This document shows positions 1-7,200 of a stretch of DNA of 64,000 nucleotides, piece by piece (the stretch's first letter is position 1; each line of letters opens with the position of its first letter). The notes beneath the pieces are model-generated. The model saw nothing but the letters and a program-made list of their open reading frames with translations, ran no database searches and was not told the DNA's origin. Made by a program: the position numbers and the translations under genes. Origin of the DNA: Aquimarina spongiae (GTDB taxonomy: Bacteria; Bacteroidota; Bacteroidia; Flavobacteriales; Flavobacteriaceae); contig NZ_FQYP01000001.1 of assembly GCF_900141785.1 (NCBI RefSeq), positions 620,001 to 684,000 on the forward strand, given 5' to 3'.

Positions 1-462
1 CATGCGCATCTTAGATCTGTATTCTCTTGTTTTATCTATGTAGAATATGGGTTGTTATTATTAAAAGGGCAAGAGAAACATGAAGCATATAAAAATATAA
101 AACAACCGATTTTGGAGTTTTCAAAAACCATGGATTTCAATACGAATGAAATTGATCTCTTTGCACGAATTTTAGAAGGGGATATTTCTAAGGAAAAGGA
201 AAATACCATACAGAGTACAGGTTATGTGCTCCATTCTTTAGAAGCTTCTTTATGGTGTTTTTTGAATAGTGACACCTATGCTGAAGCCGTCTTGAAAGCT
301 GTAAATCTAGGAGGAGATACTGATACTACCGCTGCAATTACAGGAGGATTAGCAGGATTATATGTTAGAGATGGAGGTATCCCAGAGACATGGAAATCTC
401 GATTAGCTAGACTTGAAGATATTGAAGAGCTGATCGATAGATTTAATACAAGTATACAATGA
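1..462 (+). CDS. ADP-ribosylglycohydrolase family protein, C-terminal part
   Basis: The reading frame is open from the first base, so the 5' end lies outside the window. The first in-frame ATG at 52 is internal, because the codons before it (AHLRSVF...) continue the family pattern. The ADP-ribosylglycohydrolase (DraG/ARH) fold is indicated by the C-terminal metal-binding signature GGDTDTTAAITGG near the last third; its Asp and Thr residues bind two Mg2+ ions in characterised members. Enzymes of this family remove ADP-ribose from arginine, serine or small molecules. The substrate here cannot be told. It overlaps the next gene by ATGA, and the downstream genes (macro, KptA, NadV) suggest a role in ADP-ribose turnover. 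Family call is firm; function is inferred. Confidence 0.9.
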   Translation, partial: HAHLRSVFSCFIYVEYGLLLLKGQEKHEAYKNIKQPILEFSKTMDFNTNEIDLFARILEGDISKEKENTIQSTGYVLHSLEASLWCFLNSDTYAEAVLKAVNLGGDTDTTAAITGGLAGLYVRDGGIPETWKSRLARLEDIEELIDRFNTSIQ

Positions 463-1094
463 AATTAGAATTAAAAAAATATACAGAACAATTAGATAAA
501 TGGCCAGAAAGTGGTTATCACATTATGGCTCAATATAATGAAGAAAAAATAATAGTATATCAATCTTACAGACCTGATATAGGAAGTTTTGCCGCCGAAA
601 ATCAATATTTTGGAGGTAATTTTAGTTTAGATCGCATGACTTGGATCAAACCCAATTTTCTTTGGATGATGTTTCGAAACGGTTGGGGTACAAAAGAAGG
701 ACAAGAAGTCGTACTAGCAATACATCTTAAAAGAACAGCTTTTGAAAATTACTTAGAAAATGCCGTGTATTCTTCATTCAAACCAGAGTTTTATGAGTCT
801 TATGAAACTTGGCAAAAGGATGTACAACGATCGAATGTACGATTGCAATGGGATCCAGATCATGATCCCTATGGGGCCAAATTAGAGCGTAGAGCAATAC
901 AAATCGGTCTTCGGAAAGAGTATATACAATCTTATTCAAAAGATGATATCTTAGAAATTGAAGATATTTCAGATTTTGTAAAAGAGCAATATGAGTTTGT
1001 GAAATCTAAAAATTTGAACGAGTTAGTGATCCCTAATGAGAAACCATTAGTTTTTGAAAATGAAGAATTGAATAAATATTTGATGCTGAAATGA
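459..1094 (+). CDS. DUF4291 family protein
   Basis: A 211-residue cytosolic protein with no signal peptide. It carries the DUF4291 hallmarks: a YQSYRPDIGSFA stretch near residues 34-45 and the RMTWIKPNFLWMMFRNGW block near residues 59-76, followed by a conserved beta strand (VVLAIHLKR). No biochemical activity is known to me for the family. Its start overlaps the stop of the ADP-ribosylglycohydrolase gene (ATGA) and its stop overlaps the macro-domain gene in the same way, so the three are probably translationally coupled. Placement among NAD+/ADP-ribose enzymes makes a nucleotide- or ADP-ribose-related role plausible, but that is context only. Confidence 0.88.
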   Translation: MKLELKKYTEQLDKWPESGYHIMAQYNEEKIIVYQSYRPDIGSFAAENQYFGGNFSLDRMTWIKPNFLWMMFRNGWGTKEGQEVVLAIHLKRTAFENYLENAVYSSFKPEFYESYETWQKDVQRSNVRLQWDPDHDPYGAKLERRAIQIGLRKEYIQSYSKDDILEIEDISDFVKEQYEFVKSKNLNELVIPNEKPLVFENEELNKYLMLK

Positions 1095-1567
1095 AAGAAA
1101 TAACCTATTTAAAAGGAGATGCTACTGTTCCACAAGCTAAAGAAACAAAGATCATTGTACATATATGTAACAATATTGGTGGTTGGGGAAAAGGATTTGT
1201 TCTTGCGATTTCAAAAAGATGGTCAGAGCCTGAAAAATCGTATAGAGAATGGCATCGAAATAGAGCAAAAAACGATTTTGAATTGGGAGCTATTCAGGTA
1301 ATTCAGGTTGCAGATTATATTTATGTAGGGAATATGATAGCGCAGCTGGGAATAAAAACTAGAAGTAAAGGTGTACCTATTCGATATGAAGCTGTGAAAG
1401 AATGTTTAGAAAAGATTGCAAAAGAAGCTCAACTACTTTCAGCCAGTATTCACATGCCAAGAATAGGGTGCGGACTTGCCGGAGGTAAATGGGAAAAAAT
1501 AGAACCGATAATACAAAAAACATTAATTCAAAAAGAGTTAGATGTTTATGTATATGATTTTGAATAG
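1091..1567 (+). CDS. Macro domain protein (ADP-ribose binding/processing)
   Basis: A 158-residue single-domain protein. It opens with the macro signature LKGDAT (the Asp contacts adenine in known structures), followed by IVHICNNIGGWGKGF, the catalytic-loop region around residues 24-38. Near residues 123-132 it has PRIGCGLAGG, the conserved loop that wraps the distal ribose and phosphates. Macro domains of this short stand-alone type bind ADP-ribose and often hydrolyse ADP-ribose-1''-phosphate (yeast Poa1p), O-acetyl-ADP-ribose or ADP-ribosyl esters. ADP-ribose-1'',2''-cyclic phosphate is the KptA by-product and kptA lies two genes downstream, so a link is attractive but inferred. Start chosen at the ATG overlapping the previous stop. 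Confidence 0.92.
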   Translation: MKEITYLKGDATVPQAKETKIIVHICNNIGGWGKGFVLAISKRWSEPEKSYREWHRNRAKNDFELGAIQVIQVADYIYVGNMIAQLGIKTRSKGVPIRYEAVKECLEKIAKEAQLLSASIHMPRIGCGLAGGKWEKIEPIIQKTLIQKELDVYVYDFE

Positions 1568-1572
1568 AAGAT

Positions 1573-2634
1573 ATGTTTAATAGGAAAAAGGGAAAAGAGA
1601 ATTTGAGGCCGGATCTAGTATACAAATATAGAGGTGGAAATGATACGATATTTGAAAGAGATTTAAGTTCATTAGAAAGAAATTACTTTTGGTCATCATC
1701 CATTAAGGCTCTTAATGATCCTTGTGAAGGGATAATTAATTGGGATAGGTTTAATAAACAGTCAAGTATAGTTGCTGACTTATTAGACAGCGAACAAAAA
1801 AAAGAAAAATTGTTAGGAGTTAATAAGGCCATTGAAGGACTTGATTCCACTTGTCAAAAAGCTGGGGTCTATTCGCTTTCCACAACTTCAAATGACGAAC
1901 TTTTATGGGCACATTATTCTGATTCTCACAAAGGATTTTGTATAGAATATGACTTAAATATACTGCTAAAAAGTTATCAGACGAATAGAGTATTTCCTTT
2001 TCCTGTGGATTACACTAATCGACCTCCATCTCCTGAATTTTTTGAAACCCGGATCAAATCTAATGGGATGATTAAAGAAATATTGGGTTTTAAATCCAAG
2101 AGATGGGAGTATGAAAAGGAATATAGGTTAGTGACTGATTCTCCTGGAATTCATTCTTATAATTCAAAAGCGCTAAAATCGATTTACTTCGGAATACGGA
2201 TGGTAGAAGAACACAAACAAGAGTTAATGAAAAGACTTAAGGGGCGTGGAGTTAAATATTTTCAAATGAGTTTATCTCCAAAGTCTTATACTCTTTGTCA
2301 TAAAAGATTAGTTGATCCCAATGGTGATCGATTGACCTACATGAATTATTTACCACAAATCATAACCAAAGGAAAACAAGTAGGATTTGAAATTAAAGAA
2401 AAGCAATATTGGCGATTGAAAAAACGAGGTGATATTACGCTAGAAATTGAACACCCAATTTCAGAATCTGAATTAAAACAATTTGCGGAATTTATAAAAA
2501 ATCATCTTTTCTCTGAAGCGGATAGTGTTTCAATGCTCCATTACCTAAAAAATCAAGAAGATTTAGGAATTGCTTGGGCTACTTCTCATTTTAGAAATGG
2601 AGAAATAAATGTAAAAATTAATAATTTCATATAA
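1573..2634 (+). CDS. DUF2971 domain-containing protein
   Basis: A 353-residue cytosolic protein. The first about 230 residues match DUF2971: YKYRG near residue 17, the LNDPCEG block near residue 47, YSLSTTSNDELLWAHYSD near residue 97, GFCIEYD after it, and an ExEYRLV motif near residue 180. No enzymatic activity is established for the family. The last about 90 residues (from around 265) are a charged extension I do not recognise. The gene begins 5 bases after the macro gene and its stop codon region overlaps the putative ATA start of kptA. It sits in the middle of an otherwise NAD+/ADP-ribose-themed operon, which is the only clue to its role. Confidence 0.85.
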   Translation: MFNRKKGKENLRPDLVYKYRGGNDTIFERDLSSLERNYFWSSSIKALNDPCEGIINWDRFNKQSSIVADLLDSEQKKEKLLGVNKAIEGLDSTCQKAGVYSLSTTSNDELLWAHYSDSHKGFCIEYDLNILLKSYQTNRVFPFPVDYTNRPPSPEFFETRIKSNGMIKEILGFKSKRWEYEKEYRLVTDSPGIHSYNSKALKSIYFGIRMVEEHKQELMKRLKGRGVKYFQMSLSPKSYTLCHKRLVDPNGDRLTYMNYLPQIITKGKQVGFEIKEKQYWRLKKRGDITLEIEHPISESELKQFAEFIKNHLFSEADSVSMLHYLKNQEDLGIAWATSHFRNGEINVKINNFI

Positions 2635-3194
2635 ATACTATTAAACCAAACCATAAACAAATAAGTAAATTTTTAAGTTTGATTCTAAGGCATGATCCAG
2701 GAAAAATTGGATTAGCATTGGATGATCAGGGTTGGGCGGATGTGCAAACCTTACTGACTAAATTACAAAAGCAGTTTTCTGGCCTGGATCTCAATCTTTT
2801 GCAAGAAATAGTATCATCAAATGATAAGCAACGATTTGCTTTTAATGAGGATCATACAAAAATAAGAGCCAGTCAAGGGCATTCTGTTACTATCGATTTA
2901 AACTATACACCAAAACGACCACCAGAGTTGTTATATCATGGTACTGTGGCTAGATTTATAGAAGCTATCAAAGAAAAAGGATTGCTTAAAATGAGTAGAC
3001 ATCATGTGCATCTTAGTGAAGAGTTGGATACTGCTTTAACTGTAGGAGCTCGTAGGGGAAAACCTGTTATTTTAACAGTGAGAGCAGAAGAAATGTATAG
3101 TGATGGTATTCCATTTTTTCAATCGGATAATCAGGTGTGGTTAACGGATCATGTTCCTGTAAACTATTTAGAATTTAAAGATGAAGAAGAATGA
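2631..3194 (+). CDS. kptA: RNA 2'-phosphotransferase, Tpt1/KptA family (abnormal start codon)
   Basis: Transfers the 2'-phosphate of RNA to NAD+, giving nicotinamide and ADP-ribose-1'',2''-cyclic phosphate. The family's R-H-R-R tetrad is visible: RH in SLILRHDPG, Arg in KIRASQGHS, and Arg in VGARRGKPV. The conserved opening QISKFLSLILRH lies upstream of the first TTG (2679), so the protein must start earlier. The frame opens at 2625 and holds no ATG, GTG or TTG before 2679, only ATA at 2631 and 2661 and ATT at 2640. I place the start at ATA 2631, which gives 187 residues, close to E. coli KptA, and overlaps the preceding TAA as ATAA. It may be poorly translated or damaged. It overlaps the next gene by ATGA. 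Confidence 0.85.
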   Translation: MNTIKPNHKQISKFLSLILRHDPGKIGLALDDQGWADVQTLLTKLQKQFSGLDLNLLQEIVSSNDKQRFAFNEDHTKIRASQGHSVTIDLNYTPKRPPELLYHGTVARFIEAIKEKGLLKMSRHHVHLSEELDTALTVGARRGKPVILTVRAEEMYSDGIPFFQSDNQVWLTDHVPVNYLEFKDEEE

Positions 3195-3739
3195 AAGAGC
3201 AAATAGAATTACACCCTGAAATTTTTATGGTAAAGAACTTTTTATCTTTTGAAGAATGTAATGAATTTATTGAGAGGGGAGAAAAAGTGTCATTTGAAGA
3301 AGCAAAAGTGAGTATTGATGGTAAACAAGTTATGTTTAAAGGAATACGAAACAATAAACGTATTTTGTTTAAAGATGAAGTTTTAGCAAAAAAGATCTGG
3401 TTACAGATAAAACCGTTTACCACAGAAACCTTTGGGAAGTATAAAGCCATTGGACTCAATGAAATGTTTCGAATTTATAAATATGAAGAAGGTGAACGGT
3501 TTAAAATGCATAGAGATGGAAGTTATGAACGAAACGAAACCGAATGTAGTTTCTTTTCATTTTTAATATATCTAAATGATGATTTTAAAGGAGGAGAAAC
3601 TTATTTTGAAGAAGGAGTTCTAGTACAACCCCAAAAAGGTGATGCTTTGTTGTTTCACCATCCGCTTAGACATGAAGGTAAAGCTATCATTTCTGGAACC
3701 AAATATGTGTTACGGACAGATATAATGTACAAAATGTAA
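3191..3739 (+). CDS. 2-oxoglutarate/Fe(II)-dependent dioxygenase (prolyl-4-hydroxylase-like)
   Basis: A 182-residue cytosolic double-stranded beta-helix enzyme. The iron triad is clear: H107-x-D109 in FKMHRDGSY and H161 in PLRHEGK, with K171 exactly ten residues later in the position that binds 2-oxoglutarate in prolyl 4-hydroxylases. LIYLNDDFKGGETYF between them is the standard core of the P4H subfamily. The substrate is unknown; known relatives hydroxylate protein residues, and others act on nucleic acids. It is coupled to kptA upstream by ATGA and to the phosphatase downstream by TAATG, so it belongs to the same operon. Its presence beside RNA and ADP-ribose enzymes is unexplained. Confidence 0.9.
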   Translation: MKEQIELHPEIFMVKNFLSFEECNEFIERGEKVSFEEAKVSIDGKQVMFKGIRNNKRILFKDEVLAKKIWLQIKPFTTETFGKYKAIGLNEMFRIYKYEEGERFKMHRDGSYERNETECSFFSFLIYLNDDFKGGETYFEEGVLVQPQKGDALLFHHPLRHEGKAIISGTKYVLRTDIMYKM

Positions 3740-4503
3740 TGAGAACTCTTGCCGTAGGAGATATACATGGAGGTTATAAAGCGCTGCTTCAAGTTTTGGA
3801 GAGAGCAGCAGTAACTCCAAAAGATATGTTGATATTTCTAGGAGATTATGTGGATGGTTGGAGTGAATCGGCTCAAACTATCCAGTCTTTTATAGACTTA
3901 CAGCAAGAGCAAGAATGTATATTTTTAAAAGGTAATCACGATTTAAAATTAGAAAATTGGTTACAGCATGGTGCTATTTATCCTCTTGAAGATACTGATA
4001 AAAGCAATAGTCCTTTCTGGTTAGCGCAAGGTGGAGAATCCACCATATTTAGCTACATTAAAACGGGGCATCACAAAAACAAAGAGCACTTACGGTTTCT
4101 GCAAAGTCTAAAGTATTACTATATCGATTCACAAAATAGACTCTTCTTGCATGCTGGTTTTACCTCAGTTTTAGGTATTGGTAATGAAAACAGGGTGAAT
4201 TATTGTTATGATCGTACACTATGGGAGGACGCTATCGCCATACATGAGATTAGAGCAAAAGGAGGAGGAGATGAGTTGTTTTATGATCCTTTGCGCTATA
4301 AATTCTATAAGGAAATTTTTATTGGCCATACACCTACACTTCATGAAAATGAGAATATCCCCATGAATCGATTAAATGTTTGGAATTTGGATACGGGAGC
4401 GGCATTTACGGGGAAACTGAGTATAATGGATGTAGATACGAAAGAGTTTTGGCAAAGTGATCCGTTAACTGAGTTGTATCCCAAAGAGCAAGGCAGAAAT
4501 TAG
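3739..4503 (+). CDS. Calcineurin-like metallophosphoesterase (Ser/Thr phosphatase/ApaH type)
   Basis: A 254-residue enzyme with all phosphoprotein-phosphatase metal motifs: GDIHGG (residues 7-12), GDYVDG (35-40), GNHD (65-68), the LHAG histidine and the IGHTP histidine. The PPP/ApaH-PrpE type cleaves phosphoproteins or dinucleoside polyphosphates such as Ap4A. No signal peptide is present, so it acts in the cytosol. The start codon overlaps the previous stop by one base (TAATG). It is the last gene of the directly coupled run; nadV follows after 95 bases with its own promoter. In this operon removal of phosphate from an ADP-ribose or RNA derivative is a reasonable guess, not a demonstrated role. 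Confidence 0.9.
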   Translation: MRTLAVGDIHGGYKALLQVLERAAVTPKDMLIFLGDYVDGWSESAQTIQSFIDLQQEQECIFLKGNHDLKLENWLQHGAIYPLEDTDKSNSPFWLAQGGESTIFSYIKTGHHKNKEHLRFLQSLKYYYIDSQNRLFLHAGFTSVLGIGNENRVNYCYDRTLWEDAIAIHEIRAKGGGDELFYDPLRYKFYKEIFIGHTPTLHENENIPMNRLNVWNLDTGAAFTGKLSIMDVDTKEFWQSDPLTELYPKEQGRN

Positions 4504-4540
4504 TTGTATTCTATTTTTCTACAGAAAAGAGGCAAAATGT

Positions 4541-4588
4541 TTTGTAGAATCAAACTTCTATTTTATATTTGCGTATAAATAACGCAAA
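4541..4588 (+). promoter_or_regulatory. nadV promoter with overlapping palindromic operator candidate
   Basis: TTTG at 4541-4544 is followed after 19 bases by TATATTTG at 4564-4571, a perfect match to the flavobacterial -33/-7 pattern (TTTG, TAnnTTTG). Lying over the end of the -7 box is a perfect 7-bp inverted repeat, TTTGCGT (4568-4574) and ACGCAAA (4582-4588), separated by 7 bases. A protein bound there would cover the -7 box and transcription start, as expected for a repressor site. No regulator gene for it is recognisable nearby. Confidence 0.7.
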
Positions 4589-4598
4589 ATAATAAATT

Positions 4599-6044
4599 AT
4601 GAACCCACTACTTTTGACAGACGGATATAAACTAGGCCACAGAGAACAATATCCACAAGGAACGACCCTTGTATATTCTAATTGGACGCCAAGAAAGAGT
4701 AGAGTAGAAGGCGTAAATAATGTGGTGTTTTTCGGATTGCAATACTTTATCAAGGAGTATTTGATCAAGGGGTTTAATGAAGATTTCTTTAATCAGCCAA
4801 AAGAAACTGTAGTTTCAGAATATAAAAAATATGTGGATCACTATTTGGGTGTGGACTATGATATCCAGCATATTGAATCCTTACACGATCTGGGATATCT
4901 ACCTATAGAGATAAAAGCCATACCTGAGGGTACAGAAGTGCCAATTAGAGTACCGATGTTTACTTTGGTAAACACCAAACCTGAGTTTTTCTGGTTAACA
5001 AACTATCTGGAAACCCTATTATCTAGTATCATTTGGCAGCCTTGTACCTCGGCTACGATTGCTAAACAGTACCGAAGAATATTGAATCAGTATGCTATGG
5101 ATACCGACAAGGGTAACTTAGAATTTGTTACCTGGCAAGGTCACGACTTTTCGATGCGTGGTATGTCTGGTACAGAATCGGCTATTTTGAGTGGGATGGG
5201 GCACGCTTTGGCTTTTTCGGGTAGTGATACCTTACCAGTAGCTAAGGCATATGAAACGTATTATAATACCGACGTAACCAAAGAACTGGTAATTGGTAGT
5301 GTAAATGCAACAGAACACAGTGTGATGTGTGCAGGTAGTAAAGATGATGAGATCGGTACCTTTAGAAGATTGTTAGAAACCTATCCAACAGGAATATTGT
5401 CTGTAGTGTCGGATACCTGGGATTTATGGAAAGTATTGACCGAATATCTTCCAGAGCTAAAGCAAGAAGTGCTGGATCGCGAAGGGAAACTAGTGATTCG
5501 CCCTGATTCTGGAGATCCGGTAGATATCATCTGCGGATGTGAACACGAAAACCCTGTTGTTGCCAAAGGTGTGATAGAACTACTTTGGGACGAATTTGGT
5601 GGAACCATCAATGATCAAGGTTATAAAGTGCTAAATCCAAAAATAGGTGCTATATATGGAGATAGTATCACTATAGAAAGAGCAACTCAAATTTGTGAAC
5701 GCCTAAAACAAAAAGGATTTGCATCTACCAATGTGGTATTAGGTATCGGAAGCTTTACTTATCAATACAATACCAGAGATACTTTTGGATTCGCCATGAA
5801 AGCTACTTATGTAGAAGTAAATGGAGAAGGAAGAGAAATCTTTAAGGATCCTGTAACCGATGATGGTACCAAAAAATCTGCAAAAGGTTTAATCCAATTA
5901 TATCAACAAAATGGGAGTATAAACTTCAAAGATCAGGTTTCAAAAGAGGAAGAAAAAGAAGGTGTATTGCAAACCGTTTTTATCAACGGAGAACTAAAAG
6001 TGGATGATACTTTGGATCAAATTAGAAAAAGAATTATGAAGTAA
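4599..6044 (+). CDS. nadV: Nicotinamide phosphoribosyltransferase
   Basis: Condenses nicotinamide with PRPP to give NMN, the salvage step of NAD+ synthesis. The 481 residues match bacterial NadV/NAMPT in length. Recognisable sites are the N-terminal TDGYKLGHREQYP (7-19), the substrate loop FSMRGMSGTES (184-194), D210 in FSGSD, the presumed catalytic histidine H240 in NATEHSV (human H247), and RPDSGDP at 301-307. It is cytosolic. It is transcribed in the same direction as the NAD-consuming genes upstream but has its own promoter and palindrome, so it can respond separately. Nicotinamide released by KptA or ADP-ribosyltransferases would be its substrate. Confidence 0.97.
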   Translation: MNPLLLTDGYKLGHREQYPQGTTLVYSNWTPRKSRVEGVNNVVFFGLQYFIKEYLIKGFNEDFFNQPKETVVSEYKKYVDHYLGVDYDIQHIESLHDLGYLPIEIKAIPEGTEVPIRVPMFTLVNTKPEFFWLTNYLETLLSSIIWQPCTSATIAKQYRRILNQYAMDTDKGNLEFVTWQGHDFSMRGMSGTESAILSGMGHALAFSGSDTLPVAKAYETYYNTDVTKELVIGSVNATEHSVMCAGSKDDEIGTFRRLLETYPTGILSVVSDTWDLWKVLTEYLPELKQEVLDREGKLVIRPDSGDPVDIICGCEHENPVVAKGVIELLWDEFGGTINDQGYKVLNPKIGAIYGDSITIERATQICERLKQKGFASTNVVLGIGSFTYQYNTRDTFGFAMKATYVEVNGEGREIFKDPVTDDGTKKSAKGLIQLYQQNGSINFKDQVSKEEEKEGVLQTVFINGELKVDDTLDQIRKRIMK

Positions 6045-6091
6045 GAATTAAAAATATAAAAAACTGATTTAAAAATATTTATGATTATTTA

Positions 6092-6131
6092 ATTAACCTT
6101 TAAGTTTAAGTGACTTAGAGGTTAATTTGTT
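6092..6131 (+). terminator. Likely terminator after nadV
   Basis: ATTAACCT (6092-6099) pairs with AGGTTAAT (6119-6126); after one mismatch the stem continues with TAAG against CTTA. A T-rich run (TTGTTTG) follows. It lies between the convergent nadV and the minus-strand gene ending at 6139. Stem stability is modest. Confidence 0.5.
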
Positions 6132-6138
6132 TGTAGCA

Positions 6139-6570
6139 TTAGATAGAATCTACATGCGGAAATCTAATATCATAGTCTGCTTTAAGATGAGTAAGTTTAT
6201 CAAAAAATGACTTGTTTTCTTTATGTGTTCTATTATTTTTGAAGTGTACAAATTTACCCTGGGCATGTATACTTACTCCGTTGGTTTTATACATATAAAA
6301 CTGATAGTAAGGAATAATCCAGGTAAAGTTTCGTAATCCTTTGTTGATTGCCAATAGAATACCATTAGGGCGCAGTTCAATGCTGCCGTAGCTCAAATCT
6401 GATACCGAATTTAGATACTTACTAAGATTTGGGCTCACATCATCAATAATCATGCGTTTAGAGCCAATGCCTTTCATTTTAAATGATTGAATCAATGAAA
6501 AGGGTTTCCCTACCAAATCATTAATGATCTTTTTGTTCTCCTTGCTACTGTAGGTGGTTTCTAAAATCAT
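6139..6570 (-). CDS. Conserved hypothetical protein, 143 aa
   Basis: No family recognised. The protein is cytosolic by composition, with no signal peptide or clear membrane span. It is basic and mixed alpha/beta. Residues around 66-95 (YGSIELRPNGILLAINKG then FTWIIPYYQFYMYK) look like two paired beta hairpins, resembling small PH-like or barrel folds seen in uncharacterised flavobacterial proteins. A terminator-like hairpin for the upstream minus-strand gene lies just before its start, so it is probably expressed from its own promoter or by read-through. It converges with nadV. The gene is credible from its length, coding character and tidy placement, but I assign no function. Confidence 0.65.
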   Translation of the reverse strand: MILETTYSSKENKKIINDLVGKPFSLIQSFKMKGIGSKRMIIDDVSPNLSKYLNSVSDLSYGSIELRPNGILLAINKGLRNFTWIIPYYQFYMYKTNGVSIHAQGKFVHFKNNRTHKENKSFFDKLTHLKADYDIRFPHVDSI

Positions 6571-6584
6571 AACTATTTCATTTT

Positions 6585-6627
6585 AAAAAAGAATACCCTG
6601 TTAAGAATCATAAAATACAGGGTATTC
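6585..6627 (-). terminator. Rho-independent terminator, minus strand
   Basis: Perfect 11-bp inverted repeat, GAATACCCTGT (6591-6601) against ACAGGGTATTC (6617-6627), with a 15-base loop. On the minus strand it is followed by six T residues (6585-6590). It ends the transcript of the 72-residue gene at 6715-6933. Confidence 0.75.
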
Positions 6628-6714
6628 CTCGATTCAAACCAACATCTAAACGCATTCATCATTCCTCATTGTTGGTATTGATAAAATCACTAAACACAAT
6701 AAATATCTGCTGGG

Positions 6715-6933
6715 TTACACAGGTAATCCTTTTAATCGTTTTTCGATTTTTCGTTTTTTGGCGGTAAGACGTTTCATCAAATCCATAAGATCAGCATCCC
6801 TGGTTTTCTTATAAATCTCATTTATACTTAATATTAGCGACTTGGCTTCTCTGGAAGCAGCTACTCTGTCGCTAGTTGACATATTTGACATCTTACGATT
6901 TTCAAATTCCAATGCATCTTGTATCAATTCCAT
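6715..6933 (-). CDS. Small conserved protein, 72 aa, paralogue of the gene at 20829
   Basis: No family recognised. A lysine-rich, apparently all-helical cytosolic protein. I chose the ATG at 6933 over an upstream one at 7005 because the resulting MELIQDALEFENRK start aligns directly with its paralogue (MILLQKAIEFEKRS). The two share about 49 of 70 residues by eye, including the central SREAKSL...INEIYKKT and the C-terminal KRLKGL. The conserved middle suggests a selected function, perhaps nucleic-acid or protein binding, but none is shown. It is transcribed alone, ends at a strong terminator, and lies upstream of and divergent from corA. Confidence 0.75.
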   Translation of the reverse strand: MELIQDALEFENRKMSNMSTSDRVAASREAKSLILSINEIYKKTRDADLMDLMKRLTAKKRKIEKRLKGLPV

Positions 6934-7200
6934 TCGTAATGTTTTTATAATTGTTAGAAAAAATTTTAAAAATATTGTTGTTTCAGAAAAAATTGAAATC
7001 AACAACTATCTTACTTCAAATTTCATACCATAAATATACATGTTGTTTAATTAATTACAATGAACATTAAACAAAAATTAACTATTGTTTGAATAGTTTT
7101 ATGATTCGGTCAAAATTCTAACCTTACTACGGATTTAAGAACTTTGCAGGGATCAAAAAAATTAATACTTTGTCTGTACTATTAAACGGTAAAATATACA

